Below, one piece after another: positions 54,974 through 64,000 of a DNA stretch of 64,000 nucleotides. Within the stretch, counting starts at the first letter, position 1. Each line of letters starts with the position of its first letter. The DNA comes from Sphaerolaimus hirsutus. Its lineage: Eukaryota > Nematoda > Chromadorea > Monhysterida > Sphaerolaimidae. The position numbers and the translations under genes are program-made. The notes beneath the pieces are model-generated. The model saw nothing but the letters and a program-made list of their open reading frames with translations, was not told where the DNA came from and made no database searches. The DNA lies in NCBI GenBank assembly GCA_964036195.1, contig OZ038452.1:30081785-30145784 (forward strand). The letters run 5' to 3'.

Positions 54974-55146
54974 TATCAGGTGCCATTCCCAGACCCTGTA
55001 AAATGACAAATGTCATGCAAAGTGTCAAAAGTCATGGAAAATGCCCTGCAAAATGGCAACTCGGTTGCCATTTTGCAGGGCATTTTCCATGACTTTTGAC
55101 ACTTTCCATGACATTTGACATTTTGCAGGGTTCTGGGACTGCCCCC
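54974..55146. repeat. CAGACCCTG hairpin, near perfect
   Basis: GGTGCCATTCCCAGACCCTG onward folds at GGCAACTCGGTTGCC and ends GGTTCTGGGACTGCCCCC. Confidence 0.88.
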
Positions 55147-55149
55147 AGA

Positions 55150-55290
55150 AAAGAAACAATTAAAAGGAGATTGGATGAGAATAACTTGTGCCCGCCCCCA
55201 ATTGGATCTTGGACGATCAGCTTTAGCAGATCATTTACCGCCGAAACATTGCCGCAGGGATTTTTCGGCAACTTGCAATCGGTCAGTTGA
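55150..55290 (+). other. Possible isolated exon
   Basis: A frame reads RRLDENNLCPPPIGSWTISF, then TLPQGFFGNLQS before GTCAGT. It directly follows a CAGACCCTG hairpin. The protein is not recognised. Confidence 0.28.
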
Positions 55291-55391
55291 CTGTAGTTTA
55301 TTTTTTGGCAACTGAATATGGGCCTAGTATTTACTGGCGACTTACTGTAATGCAGGGGTCTCCAAGATTTTGGCCCTCGCGGGGGCTGGAT

Positions 55392-56315
55392 TAGTGATGG
55401 AAAAGCGCCATGGCGCTGGCGCCAAAGCAAAAAGCGCCATGGTGCTTTTGGCGCTTGGCGCTAAAATGCTCTGGCGCCATTGGCGCTTGGCGCTGGGATC
55501 TGAAAAAGCGCCATGGCGCTTTTGGCGCTTGGCGCCATTTTCTGGTGGCGCTATTGGCGCCTGGCGCCGGCATTTTAAATAGCGCCAAAAAAGCGCCAAG
55601 CATGATTATAAAATTCTTATGATTCAGTGAACATGGACGAGCCATTTGATCAATTTTGAGATTAACTGAATAAATATTGTTAAATATAAGGGTGTAAGGG
55701 GACATTTATATTAATTAAATATTGATTAGGTAATATTTGAGGCAAATGAATATATATACCGTATTTCCTCAATATACCACCAGACGGTTTATTTTTTTCC
55801 GAGTGCAAATTTTGATGGGGGTATTCGAGCGAGGGTTTTTTTATTTCGCCAGGAATTTTCGTCAAGTATCATGTAAAGAATAAGTATTTACATACCCATA
55901 ACTGGTAATAAACATGACTAAATGGGATATAATATTTAGGACCTATCATCGTACGGCTGTTTGGCTGAAAAATAGGTGTTTTTGGGATTTTATTGATGTA
56001 GTGGTTGATTGAACTTTAATGGCAAAAGTTAAATCGACTACTGCGACATCAGCGGTATGTCACAATTACGAATTGATTATTCTACAAACGAATTGTAGAA
56101 GAAAAGATTTTTGGCGCTGGCGCTATTGGCGCTTGGCGCCATCACTCTCTGGCGCCATTGGCGCTTGGCGCTGAGGTTCAGAAAAGCGCCATGGCGCTTT
56201 TGGCGCTTGGCGCTATTTTGCTCTGGCGCCATTGGCGCTTGGCGCTGGGGGTCGGAAAAGCGCCATGGCGCTTTTGGCGCTTGGCGCCAAAAGTCTGGCG
56301 CTTTTTCCATCACTA
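55392..56315. mobile_element. TAGTGATG hAT-like element, GGCGC type
   Basis: 8-bp TSD GGCTGGAT (55,384-55,391 and 56,316-56,323). Ends TAGTGATGGAAAAGCGCC and GGCGCTTTTTCCATCACTA. The uninterrupted target is seen at 31,854-31,866. An A-type MITE remnant begins at 55,759. Confidence 0.93.
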
Positions 56316-56323
56316 GGCTGGAT

Positions 56324-56346
56324 AGATTTCCATCACTAGGCTGGAT
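56324..56346. repeat. Duplicated transposon-target junction
   Basis: TTTCCATCACTAGGCTGGAT occurs twice in tandem across the right border of the element ending at 56,315. Confidence 0.88.
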
Positions 56347-56843
56347 ACATCGCTCCTCCGGAGGGATAGATAGCTGAAAAAATTTTTCTGGGGGGGGACT
56401 CGCGGGGGCAAAATATATAGGCTTTTTCAGTGCATAGAAGGCCGAAAGGGGAAAAAATCGCTAATAATCGGTTAAAAGTGGCCAAAAGTAGGTTTGAATG
56501 GCTAAAAACAGGCAATATAACCATGCATATAGCCGGAGAGCACGATTTTGAAGGTGAAAAACTATAAAAAGGTGCGAAAATTTTTAGCGAAAATTGGGGC
56601 AAAATTTCTCAAAAACCACTCCAGATAGATAGATAGCTAAGCGATTTGGGGGGGGGGGGGTCTTTGGGGGTAGTAGCCACAAATTTTGCCTCGGCATGGA
56701 TAGATAGCTGGCCGATTTGGGGGGGGGGCAGCCCCCCCCCCTAGGAGACCCCTGCTGTAATGGACCATTCCCACATAATGTAAAATGTCAAAGAAACTCG
56801 TCAAATGTCATGCGAAATGCCCAGAAAATATTTATGACACTTA

Positions 56844-57203
56844 CCGTATTTCCTCGAAATATCCCCCCCTCAAAATGAACACTATGAATTTATAAACCCC
56901 CTTCGAAATACCCCTCCCTATTTTAAAGCAGAGAACATATATGAAAAAAGTTGTGGTTTGTGATCTGGGCAATGCATAACACATGTTAAGAGTCTAATAC
57001 ATGGCGGTTTTTGTTGCATTTGTCTACGCCTGCGTACGTTACAAATGATAATTTAGTACTGGGATTTCAAGAAATTTTCAAGCGAAATAATACCGACCCC
57101 CTAGAAGTACCTCCCCTCGTTTACCCCCCCCCCCCCCCACCCCTCAAAATTTCAACTTTGAAAAAATAAACCCTAGGTAAGGGGGTAATTCGAGGAAATA
57201 CGG
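56844..57203. mobile_element. A-type CCGTAT MITE
   Basis: CCGTATTTCCTCGAAATAT and TTCGAGGAAATACGG with TA on both sides. Confidence 0.92.
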
Positions 57204-57544
57204 TATTTTCCACCAAACTCAACATTATTCACTCAGCATATTCATGTTACACATAAGACAAAAAACATTGATTTTTTTCTCTCGAAAACCCCCCCCCCCC
57301 CTCGCAGAATCAATATTGGTTCACATTCAAATTGAAACACGTTTCCACGGGGGAAGAAATCGCCTGCGGCAGGATATGGATGGATATCTGCAAATATCAC
57401 ATTTATGACAAATTTCAAACGTGTCTGCGGGACGCCGACGCGGGCAGAGCTTTTTTGGAGAAAATTGCATCCAGTTTTGGGTGATTTAAACAAAAAAAAT
57501 TTTATACCTACTTTTTCAAATATCGACATGTATTATAGTGTGAT

Positions 57545-57754
57545 TGTGCCTGCGCACACTAGTTTTCACATGAGATTTCGAAAACTCACAAATCAGCTTA
57601 GAACGCATTTGAGTTTTCTACAATGAGGTGGCCGTCAACTGCAGTTGACGGAGATTAAAAATGACTCATTGTGGAAAACTCAAACACGTTCAAAGTTCAT
57701 TTATGAGTTTTCGAAATTTCGTGTGAAATGAAAACTAGTGTGCGCAGGGCCATT
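57545..57754. repeat. CACACTAGTT palindrome, TTTCGAAAACTC type
   Basis: GTGCCTGCGCACACTAGTTT is mirrored at CTAGTGTGCGCAGGGCCATT. Centre CAACTGCAGTTGACG. Confidence 0.88.
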
Positions 57755-57845
57755 GATGCAATAGTTTTTTTGCGGTTTTTGAATGTGTTCAGAAAGACGA
57801 CACTTTCTATTTACATATCATCGATCGATTAACGAGTACACATAA

Positions 57846-58094
57846 TGTGCCTACACACACTAGTTTTCACCGTGACTTCGTGTGAAAACTGAAACTTTTT
57901 CAAATGCAAATTAATGAACACGGTTGAATGATTTAACTTACTTAAATTTGGATTAAAATTAATGAAAGTTGAAATTAAAAAATTTGGTAACTGAAACTAT
58001 ATAATTAGCATGCAATAAGAGTAGGCTGGATGTGGCCATGTGGCCATTTCAGTTTTCACATCGGTCACGGTGAAAACTAGTGTCTGTAGGGCCA
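57846..58094. repeat. CACACTAGTT palindrome, CACCGTGAC type
   Basis: GTGCCTACACACACTAGTTT faces AAAACTAGTGTCTGTAGGGC. The interior GAGTAGGCTGGATG is shared with 47,701-47,930. Confidence 0.88.
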
Positions 58095-58119
58095 CTAGCA
58101 ATCGCAATATTCGAAGTAT

Positions 58120-58180
58120 AACACTGTACACTGTACACTGTACACTATACACTGTATACACTGTATATTTTTATACACTG
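58120..58180. repeat. Microsatellite (ACACTGT)n
   Basis: Imperfect ACACTGT/TACACTGT repeats for about 60 bp. Confidence 0.85.
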
Positions 58181-58690
58181 TGGAAATCGTGCAAATCGAT
58201 TTGGGAATAACCATTGGCTATTGAAATTTTAGGGTTTTTTTCTGAAGATTTTTCTGCATGCTGATCGGTCAATTGGTCCTGCACACACCAGTTGACAAGG
58301 AACCAAATGTCAACTGGTTCCCATCCCAATTCAAAGCTTGCTGACGAGCCGACCAGCGACGTTCAAATGCAAAAAGTGTTGAATGAATGTTGCAAATGCA
58401 GCTGTAGTGCTGACAAAAAAATAATGCGGTATGTGCACAGCCAAAAAGGAAATGTACAAAGTCGACACGAAGTATTTAAATATACCATATTACCTCGAAT
58501 TAATCCCCCTCGAAATACCCCCCCCCCCCCTAAAATTCGGCTGAGGAAATAATAACCCCCCCTCGAAATACCCACCCTAAAATTGAGTGTGAAGAGAACG
58601 TACATGACAAATACCGCGGTTTGTGATCTGTACACTGCATAACACAGGTTAAAAGTGATGATTATGTGACGTTAGGGAAGGGTTTATGTG

Positions 58691-59632
58691 CAGGGTTAAA
58701 AATCTCAAAAAATAATAAAAATAAAATGGGAAATTTAAGAATAAAATAAAATAAAATGGAAAATTATAAAATTAAAATAAAAATTGTATAAAATTACGAA
58801 TTTTTGTAAAATTGTATACAAGTTCATATTTTTGTTAAAATTGTATAAAAATTCATATTTTTTGTAAAATTTTTATATTGTTGTTTATTGTTCAACGTGT
58901 TTATTCGCGCAGCTGGGGCAGTCCCAAGCCCTGTAAAGTGTCTAAAATTTCATATGAAATGGAATGCAAAGTGTCAATTGTCATGACAAATATAAATGAA
59001 AGTGAAAACTATAAAGCAAATTGTGTTCGAATCTTATTTTTTGTATTCAAATCTTGTTGTTTTTATAGACAAATTTTTTGTGTATATTTGGATACCAAAA
59101 CATAAGATTTGGATACCACAACATAAGGTTTGTATACCAAAACATAAAATTAAGATACACAATTTACACTTTACATGACATTTGTCATGACAATTATACT
59201 TTGCTTGACATTTGAAACTTCAATTAATACTTTACTTTACATTTGTCATGACAACTGACACTTTGCATGACAATTTACAAATGTGTCCAGCACACTACAG
59301 TAATCCTTCTACTGAAAATGCAAACCATTATTATCAATAATTGTAACTTTACACTTGCAACTAGCTGACAATACCTACTGCATGAAATTTTTTCAAAGTA
59401 ATGGAAAAATTTGTCACACGTTTTTTATGTTTAGGTCCGATTATCACATTTTTCTGGCCTTGCATGCAAGATTTTTATGTTTTGTAAAATTTCTGCAAAA
59501 TTTTTGTAAAATGGTTCCATTTTATTATTTTATAAATATTTTAGAATAAAATAAAATAAAACACGAATACAATTAAATAAAATACATTTTTATACAATGT
59601 GTATACAAATAATTTTTATAAAACCAACCCTG
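58691..59632. mobile_element. CAGGGTT hAT-like element, 942 bp
   Basis: Starts CAGGGTTAAAAATC and ends ATAAAACCAACCCTG. Flanks TTTATGTG and TTTGTGTA agree at 6 of 8 positions. It contains AAAATTGTATAAAAATTC repeats and a decayed CAGACCCTG hairpin (58,917-59,290). Confidence 0.8.
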
Positions 59633-59642
59633 TTTGTGTATA

Positions 59643-60066
59643 CCGTATTTCCTCGAAATACCCCCGGGGGTTTATTGTTTCAGAGTGAGAATTTTGAGGG
59701 GGGGTTAAACGAGGGGGGGGGGTATTTCGAGGGGGGGGGTATTATTTCGCCAGAAATTTTTTGAAAACCAAGTACTAAATTGTCGTCTGAAACGTACGCA
59801 GACGTCGAAAATGCAACAAAAATCGCCATTTATAAGACTCAAAAGACTTGTATAAGTGTGTAGACGTATAATCACTGTTCTCACATAACAGAGTCATCGT
59901 TTTTAACGTATGTTTTGCATTACCTAGATGACAAACCGCAGCCTTTGTCATTTACGTTCTCTATACACTAAATTTGGGGGGGGGTATTTCGAGGGGGGGT
60001 TTATAAGTTCATAGTGTCCATTTTGAGGGGGGGTATTTCGAGGGGGGGTATTTCGAGGAAATACGG
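59643..60066. mobile_element. Full-length A-type MITE, 424 bp
   Basis: CCGTATTTCCTCGAAATAC and TTCGAGGAAATACGG between TA dinucleotides. The interior is the reference for 7,538-8,338 and 35,415-35,636. Confidence 0.93.
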
Positions 60067-60363
60067 TATATACAGTGATATATGCCTATAAACACATATA
60101 CATCTATGTAATTGTTCGATTTTTCTACGCCTGTGTATGGGGAATTTCCGAAATTTTTTGGCGAAATAATAGACCCCCCTCGAACAACCGCCCCCCCTCG
60201 AATTATCCATCCTCAAATTTTGCTGGCAAAATAATAAACCCCTGGGGGTATTTCGAGGTAATACGGTATGTGTAGTACAATGATGCGTATTGTTACTGGT
60301 CAGCGAGCTTTGAATTGGGATGAGAACCAGATGGCATTCGGTGTCATTGTCAACTAGCGTGTT

Positions 60364-60590
60364 GGCACACGCAGACCCTGTAAACTTTCATGTAAAATAT
60401 TATGTTAAGTGTAAAAAAATTTAAATACATGAGATTTCATGCAAAATGTCAAACTATCATTTTGTCACTTTACCGGGAATTTCATATTTTTCATTAAATT
60501 TTATTTCATGAATTTGATAAGTTACATGAAATTTCACATTTTACATTTTACAGGACACTTCACAGGGCTTTAAAGTGCCTGCAGATGTTG
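60364..60590. repeat. CAGACCCTG hairpin, diverged
   Basis: CACACGCAGACCCTGTAAAC at one side and ACATTTTACAGGACACTTC on the other, with several ATGAAATTTCA words. Confidence 0.6.
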
Positions 60591-61091
60591 GTGAACAACT
60601 CTATTTATTTCCTTCAAATTAACACGCGGGCATTTCCCATCTCGACTTGCACGGTCATGTCTATCGACTTTATGAAGTTGACCCCCGTCCCATTTTATGG
60701 AAATTCGGTCAAATTGACAGCTTAAATTGATAACTTTATGCCTTAAAAATCGTCTTTTTTTTCCTGAAATACATTCTGCTAGCTCATAAATAGTTAAGGC
60801 GAAATAAATAAAAATTATGCGAATTAGACATTGGCTACCTATATTTACATTCGGTTAGATGGAAAATAAAAATAAATTTTGACCAATTTTAAGGAAATTT
60901 AAAAAATTATAATAAACAAAGAAACAACAAAACAACAACGGGGCAATTAAAAGCCAAAATACACAGACATAAAATTCAAAAATCCACTATCACAGAAAAA
61001 TGAAACAAATTCACCCACAGGTAAATTCCGCAAACGATCAAGTGACAAGAAAAGTGAAGTTATGTGGTAATCGAAGTTATTAGTGATATTT
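60591..61091. other. AT-rich interval, nothing recognised
   Basis: No terminal repeats, no convincing reading frame. Confidence 0.4.
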
Positions 61092-61325
61092 TTACTTCGC
61101 GGACCGCATGCTTTGGAGTTTTCTGAAGGAAACACTCAATCATGACGTCATGATTTATAAAATAAAAGTTTAAAAAAAGAAAAAAGGTGTCACTTAAACG
61201 TGACTCCGTCTTTAAATTTTTTTACAATATTTTTGAGAGAGTGCGTACATAAGTGTCCTACTCGCGTGTTATCGACTAAGACATAAGTAATTTCGGACGC
61301 ATACTTTGCGGTCCGCCCAGTATAA
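61092..61325. mobile_element. TACTCGGCGG-family element
   Basis: TACTTCGCGGACCGCATGC faces TTTGCGGTCCGCCCAGTA. It contains TTATCGACTAAGACATAAG, shared with 41,830. Confidence 0.75.
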
Positions 61326-61615
61326 TAGTCTAGTGATAGCCAACACCATATGTGACAATTCACTTGCAAACAAAAGTATTTACTTGTCACTTGTCAAGCT
61401 GCGGAATTAGGGTGATAAAAATCATTTACCTCCCTCTAAAATCGGGACGGCATTCTTCTGTTTATCCTCCGTAAGAGCTCTAGATTGATGCAAAAGTACC
61501 GCCAGTGTTACACCCTGGATCGAAGAATTTTTTTTGCAAATATAATACTGATGCCGTGATTTGCTTAAAAAAGAATGACAAATACCTAATTTATGAATGA
61601 ATCTAACAACTCTGG

Positions 61616-61715
61616 GGACACTCCCAGACCCTGTAAAGAGCCCTGTAAAATGTAAAATGTCATGCAAAGAGTCAAAAGTAATGGAAAAATGCCCTGCAAA
61701 ATGGCAACAGAGTGG
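61616..61715. repeat. CAGACCCTG hairpin, left arm only
   Basis: GGGACACTCCCAGACCCTG to CCCTGCAAAATGGC, without the mirrored half. Confidence 0.7.
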
Positions 61716-62524
61716 ACGCCCACAGTTCCAGTGTCTAAAAGCATGCCAAAAATTGTGCACAATTTAGAGCAATGTCATGAGATGAGGAAAAAATATTGTT
61801 TTAGATATGGTCGATTCCATTGCAAGGTGTAGTCAGTTGACTAGATGATTATTTTTGAAAAAAATTGGACGTGCACCCCCTTGAATACAAAACATTCGAA
61901 TCAAAATCGCTTTGAACTTTTGAAAAATCTGTTCGAACTTGGACAATTGCCAATTTTGGGGAGAAAACATAAGTGAACAAACCTGTTCTCTGGCAGAATA
62001 AAATACCCGTTTGCTTGCGGTCAAAGTGGGAACCCGATAATAATCTCCGCTGCCGAAAATCGTCTGAAAAGAAAAAAACAAGTACCACTTCCATTAGTAA
62101 ACAAGTGACAACAAAAGTGGTGAGTGCCCGTTGTTAAAGCTCTTAAGAAGTATGTGAACTATTGCTGACTGAGATCTAAAATGAGTCATTCTGGTCAACT
62201 ATTTACAAAGAATTACCAGTTTCCGAAAATTCGACAGTCAACTAGTACGTGTAACACCAATATACTATCAAATCCGCGCAAAACCCCCGCTCACTTTCAC
62301 TCTAGAATTGATTCTATCGTTTTCCTTCAACGCGGCAACTCTGTCGCTTATCATATCGGGCACAACCTTCAATTTTGGCAAAAGTTCAAGTTTTGCCCTT
62401 TCTTTCTCCATGTCCCCAGCCACCGTTTGGAGAATTGCCAAAAATTTATCGTACGCGGTTTGACAGCACATGAGCTTTTTTCCTGTGTGTAAATGTGAAA
62501 CTGGGTTACCGTATTTGATCGAAT
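61716..62524. other. No recognised element or gene
   Basis: A fragment GATATGGTCGATTCCATTGC at 61,806 resembles the arm of the 25,630 hairpin. Short open frames on both strands (61,833-62,094; 62,181-62,492) show no recognisable domain. Confidence 0.35.
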
Positions 62525-62756
62525 GTGCCCAGACACACTAATTTTCACCGTGACTTCGTGTGAAAACTGAATTTTTTTCAAATGGAAATTAATGAACAAC
62601 GTTGAACGATTTAATTTGAATTTCAACTAATGAAAGTTGAAATTTCAAGATTTGAAAACTAAAACACATATAGCATACAAGTGGGCTGGATGTCGCCATG
62701 TCACCATTTCAGTTTTCACACATGTCACGGTGAAAACTTGTGTATGTAGGGCCATT
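62525..62756. repeat. CACACTAGTT palindrome, CACCGTGAC type
   Basis: GTGCCCAGACACACTAATTT faces GTATGTAGGGCCATT. The interior is collinear with 57,846-58,094. Confidence 0.85.
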
Positions 62757-62845
62757 AAAACGCAATTGGGTTATTCTGGATAAGACAAATTTAATATTAG
62801 CTGTATTTCCATACGCGACTCAGTTTTTCGATTTATGTAAGGATT

Positions 62846-62990
62846 TGGGGGCCACACCAAGATTGTATGAAATGTCAAATGTCGAGCCACATGTCAAAAG
62901 TCATGTGAAATGTCCTGTGAAATGTCAAACGACAGGGGAAAAATACATTTTTACATTTTTTGGGGTATTTTACAGGGTCTGGGAGTGGCA
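62846..62990. repeat. CAGACCCTG-family hairpin
   Basis: GGGGGCCACACCAAGATTG is mirrored by ACAGGGTCTGGGAGTGGCACC. The arms share GAAATGTCAAATGTC words. Confidence 0.75.
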
Positions 62991-63059
62991 CCAAAAATCG
63001 GTCAATGTTAAAATATTATTCAAAAATTCCAGCATCCCGCCAAGCAGGGAGCCCTGATT

Positions 63060-63180
63060 AAGTAAATTACTGAATTACATTACTGAAAGCAATGAACTGA
63101 AAGTAATGAACACTACTGAACAGAAAGTACAGTAAATTACTGAATTACAGTAAATTACTGAATCTCTGAATTCTACACTG
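63060..63180. repeat. Degenerate TACTGAATTACAGTAAAT repeat
   Basis: About 120 bp of ACTGAAAGTAATGAAC and TACTGAATTACAG variants. Confidence 0.7.
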
Positions 63181-63306
63181 GACAAAAAAACCGTTCTGGA
63201 TCTGTCTTTAGGAAATATTGTAAGGAAATACTGCAGTGACTCCAAGGACGGTAAAAAGTAAAAAAGGTGCAAAAATAAATTTTAAAATTGTAATAAATTA
63301 TAAACA

Positions 63307-63391
63307 CCGTATTTCCTCAAAATACCCTCGGGGGTTTATTTTTTCAGAGTGAGATTTTTGGGGAGTAAGGGGGTATTTCGAGGAAATACGG
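63307..63391. mobile_element. Minimal A-type MITE, 85 bp
   Basis: CCGTATTTCCTCAAAATACC and TATTTCGAGGAAATACGG, right flank TA, left CA. Confidence 0.85.
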
Positions 63392-63706
63392 TAACATAAA
63401 ATAATTGTAAACAAAATTCTCAACTCAAAACATCAGTTCAAAAAACCTACCCTCGATTAATTTGTCCACGGAGCATTTAGCTGGTTCTTTCCTTTCCATT
63501 TGAGCTTGATTATCCAAACCCTTTTCCTTGAATCGAAAATTTGCATAACCATTTGTCAAATTTGACACCAACAAAAGCATGGCAGTTACGTCCCGAGGTC
63601 AATTTCGCAAGTGGAAAAGTGACAATAAAAGTGGTAAGTTTTATTTAAGTGGTAAGTGTGAAATGGATAAGCATTTTCGTTTGCAAATTCTTCTGTCACT
63701 TTTCAG

Positions 63707-64000
63707 TAGGGTTCGAACGGAATTGAATTTGTCCGGATGGGAATTTTGGCCAAAAAAGTTTGCCATTCGGTTTTCTCCTAATCTTTTTGGAAAAATTACT
63801 AAAAGTGCACTTCAATGTCAGAAAAGTGGCTAAAATGAACACTGAAGATTCCCATCCCATACACATTTGAGCACAAACAAGTTTTTTTTATCTTTCGGGA
63901 TCGGGGCCTCGGTGAAATTAGGATCACTAAATCCCGAAAATTATCGTGGTTCCGGATTTGGATCGGGAACCTTTCTTATAAGTTTCTCTGTCACATTGTG
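63707..64000. mobile_element. TAGGGTTCGAACGG element, left part
   Basis: Starts TAGGGTTCGAACGGAATTG. GGGATCGGG-type words follow near 63,895 and 63,960. It continues past the window and is related to 243-815. Confidence 0.6.

Larger units (their letters stand above)
55353..56754. mobile_element. CAGGGGTCTC hAT-like element hosting a TAGTGATG element
   Basis: Perfect 8-bp TSD CTGTAATG (55,345-55,352 and 56,755-56,762). Ends CAGGGGTCTCC and GGAGACCCCTG. The insertion at 55,392-56,315 splits it after GGCTGGAT. Confidence 0.93.
58485..60266. mobile_element. D-type MITE interrupted by hAT-like and A-type elements
   Basis: CCATATTACCTCGAATTAATC and TTTCGAGGTAATACGG with TA flanks. Insertions at 58,691-59,632 and 59,643-60,066 lie 10 bp apart. 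Confidence 0.87.
58275..60372. repeat. CACACTAGTT palindrome opened by nested elements
   Basis: TCCTGCACACACCAGTTGACA and CAATTCAAAGCT on the left match AGCTTTGAATTG and GTCAACTAGCGTGTTGGCAC on the right. A D-type MITE sits between. Confidence 0.75.

Noticed and set aside
1..64000. tRNA, rRNA, snRNA or riboswitch genes
   Set aside because: No cloverleaf with matching promoter boxes or recognisable RNA gene was seen by eye. A covariance-model scan would be needed to exclude decayed copies.

Overview
This is eukaryotic, intron-age-scale repeat DNA, most likely from an invertebrate animal with a large, highly heterozygous genome. No intact host gene is visible, there is a 200-N scaffold gap, there is one non-LTR retrotransposon, and almost every kilobase is built from palindromic DNA transposons. 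I cannot name the species. No rRNA, tRNA, CRISPR array or bacterial operon was seen.

Layout. Positions 1-10,837 reappear in reverse complement at about 13,820-25,600. Identity is very high in places: only a handful of mismatches in roughly 270 bp at 5,940-6,210 against 21,750-22,020. The two arms differ mainly by whole-element insertions, so each arm serves as the empty site for insertions in the other, and this fixes exact element ends and target-site duplications (TSDs). The N gap (11,307-11,506) lies between the arms, at a point where the left arm breaks off inside a repeated element. Two haplotype contigs joined head to head is therefore a serious alternative to a true inverted duplication. 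A third, more diverged copy of the same unit lies in forward orientation at about 28,400-34,700.

Element families. (1) A TA-TSD MITE superfamily with ends of the form CCGTATTNCCTC, in subfamilies that differ in the next few bases: A (CGAAATACCCC), B (TTGAATAATTCCC), C (CGAATAAGTCCC), D (CGAATTAACCC), E (CTAATAGAAGGGC), F (CCAATAAGGCG), G (CTAATATAAGG). (2) hAT-like elements with 8-bp TSDs, in several terminal classes: TAGTGATG, CAGGGGTCTC, TAGGGTT, CAGGGTTGG, TAGCGTTC, CAGGGACGTA and one rich in CGCACAAACGCCCGG. (3) Hairpin elements with ends GGTGCCACTCCCAGACCCTG. (4) Palindromes ending GCCCTACACACACTAGTT. (5) TA-flanked TACTCGGCGG elements. Nesting is extreme: a MITE that would be about 425 bp occupies 15,062-20,007 because of serial insertions.

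The only long coding region is the reverse transcriptase of a 5'-truncated non-LTR element (15,798-18,558, minus strand). It is flanked by near-identical direct copies of about 657 bp of target DNA. The corresponding sequence is present once in the left arm, so this looks like an exceptionally long target-site duplication.

Short exon-like segments, with splice-site-like borders and changes biased to silent positions, recur in the arms and the third copy. They look like relics of a duplicated host gene of unknown function. Stretches from 41,630 and from 60,591 onward are mostly AT-rich and featureless apart from the listed elements.
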